The position numbers and the translations under genes are program-made. Below are positions 8,842-17,467 of a stretch of 64,000 bases of DNA, in pieces. The notes under the pieces are model-generated. The model was not told where the DNA came from and did not search any database. It was given only the letters and a program-made list of their open reading frames with translations. The first letter of the stretch is position 1. Every line of letters starts with the position of its first letter. Origin of the DNA: CAZFHA01 sp964518595 (lineage in GTDB: Bacteria > Bacillota > Clostridia > Saccharofermentanales > Saccharofermentanaceae). Location: positions 1 to 64,000 of the forward strand of contig CAZFHA010000001.1 of NCBI GenBank assembly GCA_964518595.1, in the 5' to 3' direction.

Positions 8842-9870
8842 TCAGAAACGGCATACCAAGGCACCGTAGGTTAACCCACCACCGAAACCAGTCAATACCA
8901 ACAGTTGTCCCCGTTTGATCTTTCCAGCTCGGACTTCCATATCCAAACAAATCGGAATGGATGCAGATGAAGTATTTCCCAGAATTTCAATATGAGAAAT
9001 CACCTTCTCCAGGGGAACTTTGAGCCTTTTAGCCGCTGAAGATAAAATTCTGTCATTAGCCTGGTGAGGCACAATGTAATCAATATCTTCAAGGGTAAGT
9101 CCTGTTTTTTGTAGTACGGTCTCCACTGCATAGGGCATCATCGTAGTTGCAAAACGGTAAACATCCTGACCATTCATCTCCACAAATACACCACTCTTAT
9201 GATCGAAGCGCTCTGCAGGCAGTTCAGCTTCAGGGCTGACAAAAGGATGATGTGCCGGGTCAAAGGCTTTGCCCACAATATGTAAACCAGACTTACCATC
9301 AGCCCCTAAAAAACAGTCATAAATTTCAGCAGCAGAGATATCTTCCCCTTCACCGGTCATCCCATCTGATAAAACAACAGCTCCTGCTCCATCCCCAAAG
9401 AGGACACAAGTACGGCGATTCTCGAAATCTACCAACTTTGACATACTCTCAGTAGAGACGATTAAGATATTATGAATGGAAGGATCTTGTAAATAGCGCA
9501 TAGCCACATCAAAGGACTGAATAAAACCGGTACAAGCTGCATTAATATCAAAGCAAAAGGCCTTTTCAGCACCAATCTCTGCCTGAACAATGCTAGCCAT
9601 ATTTGGCGTGGTGTAATCTGGAGTTAAGGTACTTACAATAACAATATCAATAGCTTTCGGATCAATTTCAGCCATTTCCAGAGCCTGCTCTGCGGCCTTA
9701 ACACCCATCTGCCAGGTAGCTTCACCATCACTTAAGTGACGGCTCTTAATCCCTGTACGAGAGGATATCCACTCATCGTTAGTCTCTACCACCTCAGAAA
9801 AACGATGATTATCCACAACTAATTTCGGCAAATAGGAGCCGGTTCCAAGAATTTTATAGGTTTGCATCAC
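8842..9870 (-). CDS. fabH: 3-oxoacyl-ACP synthase III
   Basis: A 342-residue initiating condensing enzyme that joins acetyl-CoA or a branched primer to malonyl-ACP. The triad is Cys113 in INAACTGF, His in VPHQAND and Asn in LGNTSSASIP. Starts at GTG 9870 or ATG 9867 are equally served by the GGAGG upstream. It is the first gene of the minus-strand fatty-acid operon and faces fabD across a 181-bp divergent region that contains a FabT-like palindrome. Confidence 0.95.
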   Translation of the reverse strand: MMQTYKILGTGSYLPKLVVDNHRFSEVVETNDEWISSRTGIKSRHLSDGEATWQMGVKAAEQALEMAEIDPKAIDIVIVSTLTPDYTTPNMASIVQAEIGAEKAFCFDINAACTGFIQSFDVAMRYLQDPSIHNILIVSTESMSKLVDFENRRTCVLFGDGAGAVVLSDGMTGEGEDISAAEIYDCFLGADGKSGLHIVGKAFDPAHHPFVSPEAELPAERFDHKSGVFVEMNGQDVYRFATTMMPYAVETVLQKTGLTLEDIDYIVPHQANDRILSSAAKRLKVPLEKVISHIEILGNTSSASIPICLDMEVRAGKIKRGQLLVLTGFGGGLTYGALVCRF

Positions 9871-9970
9871 AAGTCAGCCTCCACGATCTGAAGCACATTC
9901 CCACCAAATAAGCTATACTCACAGAGTAACACTCAGCATTTAGAGGAAAGGCTCTTGCATTTACTCAAAA

Positions 9971-9993
9971 AATCAATTATTTTGATTATCAAA
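9971..9993. promoter_or_regulatory. FabT-like palindrome in the divergent fabH/fabD promoter region
   Basis: TTTGATTATCAAA (9981-9993) is a perfect palindrome around a 3-base centre. AATCAA (9971-9976) and TTGATT (9982-9987) form a second, overlapping inverted repeat. From memory this closely resembles operators bound by the MarR-family repressor FabT, which controls fatty-acid genes in Lactobacillales. The position between the two divergent fatty-acid transcription units fits a shared operator. No FabT or FapR gene is in the window, so the regulator is inferred. Confidence 0.5.
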
Positions 9994-10051
9994 GTGTTTA
10001 GCACATTTTACCTCTATTCTGGGGTAATCGTCAACTATTGGGAGGTTTATT

Positions 10052-10897
10052 ATGACTAAAGCCTATCTCTTTCCGGGTCAAGGAGCGCAGACCGTAACAA
10101 TGGCATCAGAAATCCTTACTACCTATCCTGCTGCTCAGCCGCTCTATGAAGAAGCGTCCGAATACCTGGGTTTTAACCTAGCAACGCTAGAAGCAGATCA
10201 GCTGAATCAGACCCGTTTTGCTCAGCCAGCCATAGTAATACATAGTATTGCCTGTTTACAGCAAGAACTAGAAAAGGGAGAGGATTCTGGCACTGCCGCT
10301 TTGGCAGGCTTTTCCTTAGGTGAGTATACGGCACTTTTCGCTGCGCAGTGCCTTTCGCTTCAGGATCTACTGAAACTTTTAGATAAAAGAGCGGAACTTA
10401 TGCAACAAGCGGCCGAGGAAACCCCCGGCGCGATGTATGCCATCTTAGGTCTTGAAGATCAAGTCATCGAGGATACACTCCAAGAGATTCCAGATGTTTA
10501 TCCAGTTAATTATAATTGCAAGGGACAATTGGTAATTGCAGGAAGTGATGAGGCCGCTGCTAAGGCGGCAGAGACTTTATTGTCAAAAGGGGCTCGGCGG
10601 GCTATGAAACTGGCAGTTAATGGTGCTTTTCACTCCCCTTTTATGAAAAAAGCTGCCACCGGATTGGAAAGCTTTGCCCAAAGTCTCAGCTATTCCCCCC
10701 CGCAAAGAGTGATTTATTCAAATGCAACGGGAGAGAAAATCCCTGCTAATGTTGATTTTCCAAGCTATTTGGCTAATCACATGATTTCTCCGGTTCGCTT
10801 TCAAAAAGAGATTCTGACTATGAGAGCCGATGGTTATGACCACTTTATTGAATTAGGGCCTGGGAAAGTTTTAAGCGGTTTCTTAAAAAAGATTTGA
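10052..10897 (+). CDS. fabD: Malonyl-CoA:ACP transacylase
   Basis: A 281-residue transacylase that loads malonyl groups onto acyl carrier protein. The pattern FPGQGAQ opens the chain, the nucleophile is Ser88 in AGFSLGEY, the paired Gln/Arg region follows, and the catalytic His is in NGAFHSPFM. The ribosome binding site is GGGAGG at 10040-10045. Unlike most Firmicute clusters, the gene is transcribed divergently from the rest of the fatty-acid operon. The protein is slightly shorter than the usual 300 to 310 residues but no core motif is lost. Confidence 0.94.
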   Translation: MTKAYLFPGQGAQTVTMASEILTTYPAAQPLYEEASEYLGFNLATLEADQLNQTRFAQPAIVIHSIACLQQELEKGEDSGTAALAGFSLGEYTALFAAQCLSLQDLLKLLDKRAELMQQAAEETPGAMYAILGLEDQVIEDTLQEIPDVYPVNYNCKGQLVIAGSDEAAAKAAETLLSKGARRAMKLAVNGAFHSPFMKKAATGLESFAQSLSYSPPQRVIYSNATGEKIPANVDFPSYLANHMISPVRFQKEILTMRADGYDHFIELGPGKVLSGFLKKI

Positions 10898-10938
10898 ACC
10901 TATCCCCCAAAGAGCTGTATTCATTTGAATCAAATTGA

Positions 10939-10980
10939 AAAAGACTATCTGCAGATTTCTTGCAAATAGTCTTTTCTTTT
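10939..10980. terminator. Bidirectional terminator between fabD and the Rrf2 gene
   Basis: AAAAGACTAT (10939-10948) pairs with ATAGTCTTTT (10966-10975), followed by further T residues on the plus strand and preceded by an A run that becomes a T run on the minus strand. It can serve fabD and the convergent Rrf2 gene. Confidence 0.7.
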
Positions 10981-11018
10981 TCTCATCTTTGTATTGAAAA
11001 AATCCTCTGTCCAGCCAA

Positions 11019-11597
11019 TTAAGAGAAAACTAAAACCTCTTCATTCTCCCGTAAAGCCTCTGCAGATTTCGGTTTTTTTTTCGAGGCCTGTTTACTAACA
11101 GCCTCTTCCTTCATCCAAGCAATCACAGTAGTTTCATCTGCAGCCTCTACTTCAGCACAAGCTAACTTGCCATCAGCAGAAGGGCGGCAGGAACCACCAT
11201 CAAAAATCGCAGCTATCGTCTTCGCCTCTAGAGACGAAATAAAGGAAGTCTGAACATCCTCAAGCACCTGCCTTACAGGGCAATCCGGAATTGCATCCCG
11301 GCTGCACTCTCCATCCGGCCGCAAGCAACGATTAATCTTAATCTCGCCTTCCATTGCCGTAACTACATCGTATAAGGATATCTCTTCGGCTGACACAGCC
11401 AAACGATATCCGCCTTTGCAACCTTGAACAGACTTAATAAGTCCAATCTTCTTTAAACGATTGGCCACCTTCATAAAAAATTGATATGAAACGCCTATAC
11501 TTTTGGACATCTCAGGAGCTGTAGCCAGCTCCGTTTGATGCTGGTGCAAGTAGCCCAAAATCCGAATTGCATAGTCTGTACTAATTTGAAACTGCAT
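11019..11597 (-). CDS. Rrf2 family transcriptional regulator
   Basis: A 192-residue winged-helix regulator of the Rrf2 family (relatives IscR, NsrR, CymR). The N-terminal half shows QISTDYAIRILGYL, the recognition region and GCKGGYRLA. Three cysteines in RCLRPDGECSRDAIPDC match the cluster-ligand region of Fe-S Rrf2 proteins, although the spacing is wider than in IscR. A C-terminal tail of about 55 residues adds two more cysteines and a Lys-rich end. I start at the ATG at 11597 because GGGAGG lies just before it, inside the longer frame. Targets are unknown; the upstream palindrome suggests autoregulation. Confidence 0.85.
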   Translation of the reverse strand: MQFQISTDYAIRILGYLHQHQTELATAPEMSKSIGVSYQFFMKVANRLKKIGLIKSVQGCKGGYRLAVSAEEISLYDVVTAMEGEIKINRCLRPDGECSRDAIPDCPVRQVLEDVQTSFISSLEAKTIAAIFDGGSCRPSADGKLACAEVEAADETTVIAWMKEEAVSKQASKKKPKSAEALRENEEVLVFS

Positions 11598-11695
11598 GAT
11601 TTTTCCTCCCATAGAATATTAGTCATTTATCTGTCCAGCCAACAAATAATACCTATTCCCTTTGTCACCTAATTTATTACTCAACGCGATACTTT

Positions 11696-11727
11696 ATTAT
11701 AAAGCAATGCAGAGAACTTCTGCATTG
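11696..11727 (-). promoter_or_regulatory. Promoter and palindromic operator candidate of the Rrf2 gene
   Basis: On the minus strand a TATAAT (plus positions 11696-11701) lies about 95 bases before the Rrf2 start. Seventeen bases upstream of it is a weak -35. CAATGCAGA (11705-11713) and TCTGCATTG (11719-11727) form a 9-bp inverted repeat across the spacer and -35, where a repressor would block polymerase. Binding by this Rrf2 protein is inference. Confidence 0.35.
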
Positions 11728-11980
11728 GAAAAACCCAAACGGACTCTTTGTCTTTACTGGAAGCATTGCATAATTGTATTCTGTCTAAAAATAATACCAT
11801 TGTCAAGTGTTTATAAAATTGAACAAACCACAATAGTAGCTTTTGTACCACTTTTCTTATTCTTTACTGACACAGTATGGCTTAAGCTTAGGACAAATAT
11901 GCGTATTCTTTATCGCCTCTAAAACAAATCCAATGCTTCAATATTTAGCTATAATTCCATTTCGGAGAAGAGTGCTAAGC
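11728..11980. other. Intergenic stretch without a recognisable gene
   Basis: The gap between the Rrf2 gene and the yugP gene holds the Rrf2 promoter region and the yugP terminator. The short plus-strand frames here have no ribosome binding site and no recognisable product. I see nothing else. Confidence 0.5.
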
Positions 11981-11983
11981 GAG

Positions 11984-12024
11984 CAAAAAAACTGCTGCCT
12001 CTGCCTATCTGGCAAAAACAGCAG
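11984..12024 (-). terminator. Terminator of the YugP-like gene
   Basis: Read on the minus strand, CTGCTG (plus 12019-12024) and CAGCAG (plus 11992-11997) enclose a loop with a second GCC/GGC pairing, and the stem is followed by a run of seven T residues. It lies 27 bases after the metallopeptidase stop. Confidence 0.65.
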
Positions 12025-12050
12025 CTCAAGGAACCAGGTAGTTTCAAGAC

Positions 12051-12779
12051 TCAACGCCGCGAACGCATCCCTAATAAACGAATCAAAGTAAGGATAGCCG
12101 CTAATGCCGCTGCCACGTAAGTCATAGCAGCCGCCGTCAACACAGTCCGGGCACCTTTTAGCTCTTCTTCAACCAGAATATTATCCTCGCGTAAAATCTT
12201 CATGGCTCGACGACTGGCATCGAACTCTACCGGCAAGGTCACCAAATAGAACAATACAGCTACAGCAAAAACTAGAATTCCCACATTGAAAAGCAAATCC
12301 CCGATAGGTGTCTTAGGCATAACCCGAATTAAAATAATGCCTATTATAGCAATATAGGGACCTGCTCGGGAACCGAAACTGGCCACGGGAACAATAGCTG
12401 CCCGTATTTTGTTAGGAATAAAACCTACCGCATCCTGTATTGCGTGACCACACTCATGAGCCGCTACACCGATAGCTGCTACAGATTTACTGCTATAAGT
12501 AGCGTCAGAAAGACGCAAAATTTTCTCTTTAGGCGAATAATGATCGGTTAAATTGCCGGGAACTCTTTCTACCCTAACGCTATAACCTTCACCAAACTGG
12601 CCACTTAGTTGATGGGAATGGAGAATCCGCTCTGCCACATCTCTGCCAGTTAACCCGGAGCGAGATATAATCTTATTGTAACGGCTGAAGGTGGCTTTCA
12701 TCCAACCACTAGCAACTAATGATACAACCAAAGCAACAATCGCCAATTGCCAGCCCCATCCCAAATAAAAAAACGGCAT
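12051..12779 (-). CDS. YugP-like membrane zinc metallopeptidase
   Basis: A 242-residue membrane protein of the neutral zinc metallopeptidase family (PF04298, Bacillus YugP). A first membrane segment is at residues 5-25; the zinc motif HECGH is at 108-112; three further hydrophobic segments follow (about 130-155, 165-190 and 215-235). The natural substrate is not known. Length and layout are normal for the family. It has its own promoter region and terminator and lies downstream of the pgk-tpiA gene, separated by a terminator hairpin. Confidence 0.88.
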   Translation of the reverse strand: MPFFYLGWGWQLAIVALVVSLVASGWMKATFSRYNKIISRSGLTGRDVAERILHSHQLSGQFGEGYSVRVERVPGNLTDHYSPKEKILRLSDATYSSKSVAAIGVAAHECGHAIQDAVGFIPNKIRAAIVPVASFGSRAGPYIAIIGIILIRVMPKTPIGDLLFNVGILVFAVAVLFYLVTLPVEFDASRRAMKILREDNILVEEELKGARTVLTAAAMTYVAAALAAILTLIRLLGMRSRR

Positions 12780-12803
12780 AATTTACCTCCCTCTAAAAGG
12801 AAA

Positions 12804-12848
12804 TGGCATTCGTAGCCTCGTAATTGTTCTACAAGACTACGAATGCCA
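12804..12848 (-). terminator. Terminator of the pgk-tpiA gene
   Basis: TGGCATTCGTAG (12804-12815) and CTACGAATGCCA (12837-12848) form a perfect 12-bp stem with an inner TTGT/ACAA pairing. On the minus strand it is followed by a T-rich stretch. It lies 44 bases after the pgk-tpiA stop. Confidence 0.6.
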
Positions 12849-12891
12849 AATACATAGACGCAAAATTTATAACTTAATTATACCTTTATTC

Positions 12892-14838
12892 TTAGGCATT
12901 ACAAATAGCGGCAAAGTCAGGAGCTTTTAAGGAAGCACCTCCAACCAGTCCACCATTGATGTTTGGTTGAGCAAAAAGACCAGCGGCAGAAGTTGGGCTA
13001 ACCGAACCACCGTACTGAATAGTAAGAGCGGCAGCGGCAGAAGCGTTATATAGCTCAGCAATAACCCCACGAATAAAAGCACAAACCTCTTCCGCTTGCT
13101 CATCCGTAGCTACTTTTCCTGTGCCAATTGCCCAGATCGGTTCATAAGCAATGGTAATCTGACAGAGCTTCTCCTCAGGAATTCCGGCAAAAGCACCAAG
13201 GATCTGACCCTTTATCCAGGAGAAAGTTACACCCTCTTCACGCTGAGCCAAAGACTCGCCACAGCAAACAATTGGCTTCAATCCAACGGACAAAGCGGCT
13301 TTAACTTTCTTGTTCACAGTTTCATCAGTTTCAGCAAAATATTCTCTGCGCTCCGAATGTCCTAAGATAACGTAGGTCACACCAAGCTTAGCCAACCAAG
13401 CAGGAGAAATTTCTCCGGTAAATGCCCCCTTCTCTTCAAAGTGACAGTTTTGGGCGGCAATTTTGATGTTGGTATAGGCTGTAGCCTCTAATGCCGCTGG
13501 TATCGCCAAGAAGGGTACACCCAGAGCAATCTTAGAAGTAGCATCTTTAACCAAAGGACGCAAGGCAGAGATCAGCTTAACAGCCTCATCCGGCGTGCCG
13601 CTATTCATCTTCCAGTTACCGGCAGCAAAAGTACGGCAAGGAACTTTGTCTAAAAGACAGTCAATACCCGGGAGTACTTTCCCTTCTAAAAATTCTAAAG
13701 AAGCTCCACCACCGGTAGAGATATGAGTAACTTTATCAGCAAAGCCTAATTTCTCAACAGCAGCGGCTGAATCGCCACCACCAATAATGGAGATAGCGGA
13801 GGAATTCGCAACAGCCTCAGCAATTGCTCTAGTACCCACAGCAAAACGGTCAAATTCAAAAACACCCATAGGCCCATTCCATACAACAGTCTGAGCCGAC
13901 TTAATAGCATCTGAGAAGAGTGCAACAGTCTTAGGGCCAATATCCAGGCCCATCCAGCCGTCAGGAATATTATCGGAGTCAATGGTCTGTGCTTTTGCAT
14001 CAGCCGCAAAAGTTTCTGCCACAACGTTATCTACAGGTAAGAGAAAATTGATACCCTTAGCCTTGGCTTTAGCCAATAACTCTTTTGCCAGATCAACTTT
14101 ATCAGCTTCGCATAAAGATGTACCAATGGAATAGCCTTGTGCTACAAAGAAGGTATAGGCCATTCCACCGCCGACAATAATTGTATCGGCCTTCTCAATC
14201 AAATTCTCAATAACGCCAATCTTATCGGAAACTTTAGCACCACCTAGAATGGCAACAAAGGGACGTTTAGGGTTACTTAAGGCCTTGCCCATAAAATCCA
14301 ATTCCTTCTGAATCAAGTATCCTGAGGCTGAAGGTAGGAAATTAGCTAACCCAGCAGTAGAGGCATGGGCCCTGTGAGCGGTACCAAAAGCATCATTAAC
14401 ATAAAGATCAGCCATTGAGGCCAAGGCAGCTGCAAAGACCGGATCATTCTTAGTTTCTTCTTTATGGAAACGAACATTCTCCAGCATCAAAACCTCGCCA
14501 GGTTTCAAGGCTGCAGCTTTCTTCTGAGCATCCTCACCAATAACATCTTCGGCTAACTCTACAGGTTTATTCAGAAGCTCACGCAAGCGTTCCACAGCAG
14601 GCTTCATCGAAAATTTAGCCTCAGGACCATTCTTAGGACGACCTAAATGTGAGACTAGGATTACTTTAGCATTATTGTCCAATAAATATTTGATAGTAGG
14701 CAGTGCACCACGAATACGCTTATCATCGGTAATTGCACCGGTCTCCTTGTCTAGTGGAACATTAAAATCCACCCTTACAATCACGCGCTTACCGGAAACG
14801 GCTAAGTCTTCTACATTTTTCTTGGGAACCATGGCCAT
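12892..14838 (-). CDS. pgk-tpiA: Fused phosphoglycerate kinase and triosephosphate isomerase
   Basis: A single 648-residue chain holds two glycolytic enzymes. Residues 1 to about 397 are phosphoglycerate kinase: VIVRVDFNVPLD, SHLGRPKN, ENVRFHKEE, GGAKVSDKI and GGGDSAAAVEKLG. The kinase ends at LEGKVLPGID and the isomerase begins within about 12 residues (FAAGNWKMN), with Lys in NWKMN, His in LGHSERR and Glu in AYEPIWAIGTG, then YGGSVSP. The fusion is in frame with no frameshift. A fused Pgk/Tim is known from Thermotoga. I chose the ATG at 14838 since AAGGAG is well spaced for it; a GTG three codons earlier is too close. Confidence 0.95.
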   Translation of the reverse strand: MAMVPKKNVEDLAVSGKRVIVRVDFNVPLDKETGAITDDKRIRGALPTIKYLLDNNAKVILVSHLGRPKNGPEAKFSMKPAVERLRELLNKPVELAEDVIGEDAQKKAAALKPGEVLMLENVRFHKEETKNDPVFAAALASMADLYVNDAFGTAHRAHASTAGLANFLPSASGYLIQKELDFMGKALSNPKRPFVAILGGAKVSDKIGVIENLIEKADTIIVGGGMAYTFFVAQGYSIGTSLCEADKVDLAKELLAKAKAKGINFLLPVDNVVAETFAADAKAQTIDSDNIPDGWMGLDIGPKTVALFSDAIKSAQTVVWNGPMGVFEFDRFAVGTRAIAEAVANSSAISIIGGGDSAAAVEKLGFADKVTHISTGGGASLEFLEGKVLPGIDCLLDKVPCRTFAAGNWKMNSGTPDEAVKLISALRPLVKDATSKIALGVPFLAIPAALEATAYTNIKIAAQNCHFEEKGAFTGEISPAWLAKLGVTYVILGHSERREYFAETDETVNKKVKAALSVGLKPIVCCGESLAQREEGVTFSWIKGQILGAFAGIPEEKLCQITIAYEPIWAIGTGKVATDEQAEEVCAFIRGVIAELYNASAAAALTIQYGGSVSPTSAAGLFAQPNINGGLVGGASLKAPDFAAICNA

Positions 14839-15055
14839 AGTTTTCACACTCCTTGCATTAATTCGCCTGTTAGACAGGTCAAAACACGAACAGCTGAACG
14901 ATCTGTATTTTCTAAATCAGCTTTCTCATTATACGCTACCTTGCAAGATTCTTTCAATGTAAAAAGCATATATTTTTTCCACGAAAAAATTTTTTATGAT
15001 AACATAGTAGAGAATTAGACTGTACGCAAAAATTGAGAAAAGGAATGTATCTGAT

Positions 15056-15856
15056 ATGCCACTTGATAATCCAATTTTGTTAGCACTCATGGGTACTGGT
15101 TTTACCTTTCTGATGACAAGCCTCGGTGCATCCCTGGTCTTTTTCTTTAAAGGCGAAATCAAAGATCAATTTCAGCGAATTTTTTTGGGCTTTGCAGCTG
15201 GGGTAATGATTGCCGCTTCGGTCTGGTCTCTATTGATTCCGGCCATTGAGCAGAGTGCCGCTCAAGGTTCTGTTACTCCTTGGCTTCCGGCAGCCGGCGG
15301 CTTTGTTCTCGGCGGTTTGTTCCTTTTCCTTTTGGATAAACTTCTCCCACATTTGCATTTAGGTAGTAGTCATCCTGAAGGTCCTCATAGTCGCTTAAAG
15401 CGTACTACCATGTTAGTTTTTGCTGTAACCCTTCATAATATTCCCGAAGGTATGGCAGTAGGATTAGCTTTTGCTCTGTCGGCGCAGCCGGATTCCCCGA
15501 TTACGTTAGCCTCAGCCTTTGCCCTAGCCTTAGGTATTGGAATCCAGAACTTTCCTGAAGGTGCCGCCATATCTCTACCGCTGCGCCAAGAGGGTCTCTC
15601 TCGCCGCAAAGCCTTTTTGTATGGCAGTATGTCAGGAGTGGTTGAGCCTATTGCCGGTTTAATAACAGTGTTTATTGCCGGAGCTGTGGTTATGATTTTA
15701 CCTTGGTTTTTAGCTTTCGCAGCCGGAGCAATGATTTATGTAACCGTGGAAGAGCTGATTCCCGAAGCAAATCAAGGCAAGCACTCTGATCTTGGCACAA
15801 TGGGTGTAATGCTGGGCTTTTTGGTCATGATGATTCTCGATGTAGCGCTGGGCTGA
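15056..15856 (+). CDS. ZIP family divalent metal transporter
   Basis: A 266-residue membrane protein with about eight hydrophobic segments. The family metal-binding pairs are visible as HNIPEGMAVG and QNFPEGAAISLP in two consecutive helices, and a His-rich loop (LPHLHLGSSHPEGPHS) lies between the third and fourth segments. This is the GufA-like branch of ZIP transporters, expected to import zinc or related divalent metals. The gene is monocistronic and divergent from pgk-tpiA. Confidence 0.9.
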   Translation: MPLDNPILLALMGTGFTFLMTSLGASLVFFFKGEIKDQFQRIFLGFAAGVMIAASVWSLLIPAIEQSAAQGSVTPWLPAAGGFVLGGLFLFLLDKLLPHLHLGSSHPEGPHSRLKRTTMLVFAVTLHNIPEGMAVGLAFALSAQPDSPITLASAFALALGIGIQNFPEGAAISLPLRQEGLSRRKAFLYGSMSGVVEPIAGLITVFIAGAVVMILPWFLAFAAGAMIYVTVEELIPEANQGKHSDLGTMGVMLGFLVMMILDVALG

Positions 15857-15963
15857 TTGTCCCCACATGACAGAAAGACCCCAGACGATTATAATAGGAA
15901 TGTTTTGATATAAACTCCATGAAAAATATATTTTCTATGGAGTAACAAAGGAAAGTAGTTATC

Positions 15964-17382
15964 ATGATTATCGTTTTTGTCGCAGATTTAGATTTCAAAG
16001 CAGGAACGCCCCTCACGGAGCGAGTTTTAGCTTACCGCAGTTTATTAGAAAAGGCAGGCCATGAAGTGCGGCTTATCTCCCATGGCGATTCTACTTCGCC
16101 CTTTTCTTTGCCAGGGAGGCGAAGCTTTCCTATTTGTCTAGGTGCAAAAAAAAGCGGTGTTTGTCTCGCTAAACCCAAAACAGATATTCTGCAGTCCGCC
16201 TTACTTGGGGCTGATCTTCTCCATGTCTTTCTCCCCTTCCAAACGGGAAAAGTAGCTTTAGCTCTGGCTCGACAAAATAAAATTCCGGTTATCTTTGACT
16301 ACCCTTTGTCAAGCCGCGCATTCTTAAAGTTGCTGCCCTTACCCTCCTGGAATTGGTTACAGCATTTCTGCGCCACCTTATTTCGCTCCAGTGTCTACTT
16401 TCGGTTTAAGCATATTATTGTTCCCGATCAAGGGATTGCTCAAGAGCTAGCCTCCTGGCAATATGATCAGGCTTTACATATATTTGACCCCAAGACAGAG
16501 ACAGAAAGTTCTGAAAAGTTAGAAAAAATTTATGATCAAGCTATAAAAGCGGAAAACTTAGGCTATGAAGAAAATAACCACCCGGTTTTCAAGCGCAATT
16601 GGGCACTCTGGCCTTCAAGTATTGATTTAAGTGACCCTTACAAAAAACCAAATCCGGTACTAAAGGTTTGGCGACATTTTACCTACGGCGTCATTATTGG
16701 TTCAGCGCTGGTAATTAATAAGCTCATTAATGGGCTTAAAATCCGAGGTTATCATAATCGCAAGGGTGTCAAGGGAGCAATTACGGTAACCAATCATATC
16801 CATAATTTAGATTCTACCATGTTGGGTGCAGCTATGATCCCCTATCATGTTACCTTTACCAGCATAGAAGGTAACTTCCGGCTTCCCATGGTGCGCTGGA
16901 TACTAAAGTGGGCGGATGCCGTTCCGATACCGACCTCTACCCATCTGCTGCGCAGCTTTTTTGATCAAACCATACACGAACTAAAGACCGGACGCAAAGT
17001 TCACTTCTTCCCTGAGGGCTCACTGAGCCCCTTTAACAACGGACTGCGCCCCTTTAAAAAAGGCGCTTTTCGAATGGCAGCAGAAGCAAATGTACCGGTT
17101 CTTCCTGCCGTCCTAAATCAAAGACCTGCCAGAGGAATCCGGAAATTATTAGGTGTAAAATGGCTCTACCATCTGGAGATATTACCTGCTGAGTACCCAG
17201 ATTCTCAGCTTAAAGGCGCGAAGAAAGTAGACGATCTACGGGACAGAGTTTTTCAGGCTATGAATCAGGCTATGAAAGCATATCAAGAAAAAGTCTATTC
17301 TCACCCTGATAAATCTCTGCCTGAGAGTGTTACATTTAAAACTACAGCAAAAACCAAAATTAAAAGCGAAGGACAATCATAA
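15964..17382 (+). CDS. Glycosyltransferase-4-like N-terminal domain fused to a PlsC-type acyltransferase
   Basis: The 472-residue protein joins two parts. Residues 1 to about 190 resemble the N-terminal (acceptor) half of GT4 glycosyltransferases: a MIIVFVADLDF beta strand, LTERVLAYRSLLEKAGHEVRLIS, DLLHVFLPF and an IIVPDQGIAQEL segment. The C-terminal GT half that binds the sugar nucleotide is missing. Residues from about 255 form a lysophospholipid acyltransferase domain with the HX4D motif in NHIHNLD, FFPEGSLSP (motif III) and VPVLPAV. The acyltransferase is probably active and would make phosphatidic acid or a related lipid at the membrane; the first domain may only bind a ligand. A Lys/Ser-rich tail ends the chain. 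Confidence 0.75.
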   Translation: MIIVFVADLDFKAGTPLTERVLAYRSLLEKAGHEVRLISHGDSTSPFSLPGRRSFPICLGAKKSGVCLAKPKTDILQSALLGADLLHVFLPFQTGKVALALARQNKIPVIFDYPLSSRAFLKLLPLPSWNWLQHFCATLFRSSVYFRFKHIIVPDQGIAQELASWQYDQALHIFDPKTETESSEKLEKIYDQAIKAENLGYEENNHPVFKRNWALWPSSIDLSDPYKKPNPVLKVWRHFTYGVIIGSALVINKLINGLKIRGYHNRKGVKGAITVTNHIHNLDSTMLGAAMIPYHVTFTSIEGNFRLPMVRWILKWADAVPIPTSTHLLRSFFDQTIHELKTGRKVHFFPEGSLSPFNNGLRPFKKGAFRMAAEANVPVLPAVLNQRPARGIRKLLGVKWLYHLEILPAEYPDSQLKGAKKVDDLRDRVFQAMNQAMKAYQEKVYSHPDKSLPESVTFKTTAKTKIKSEGQS

Positions 17383-17409
17383 CTAAAAGCAAGATTTTGA
17401 TTCAACCAA

Positions 17410-17440
17410 AAGGCCTCTGGATATGATATCCGGAGGCCTT
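17410..17440 (-). terminator. Terminator-like long inverted repeat
   Basis: AAGGCCTC (17410-17417) pairs with GAGGCCTT (17433-17440), and GGATAT/ATATCC extends the stem inside. The T run (TTTTGG) lies on the minus-strand side, so it suits the minus-strand gene ending at 17468; the plus-strand acyltransferase gene may use it less well. Confidence 0.55.
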
Positions 17441-17467
17441 CGCTAATGAATCAAATTAAAACTACAA

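Noticed and set aside
10924..10934. TTTGAATCAAA palindrome after fabD, similar to a FabT half-match
   Set aside because: It lies after the gene and before its terminator, with a 1-base centre unlike the site before fabD; probably chance.
11662..12091. Two overlapping plus-strand frames of 86 and 82 codons
   Set aside because: They have no ribosome binding site, cross the yugP terminator and end inside yugP in antisense.
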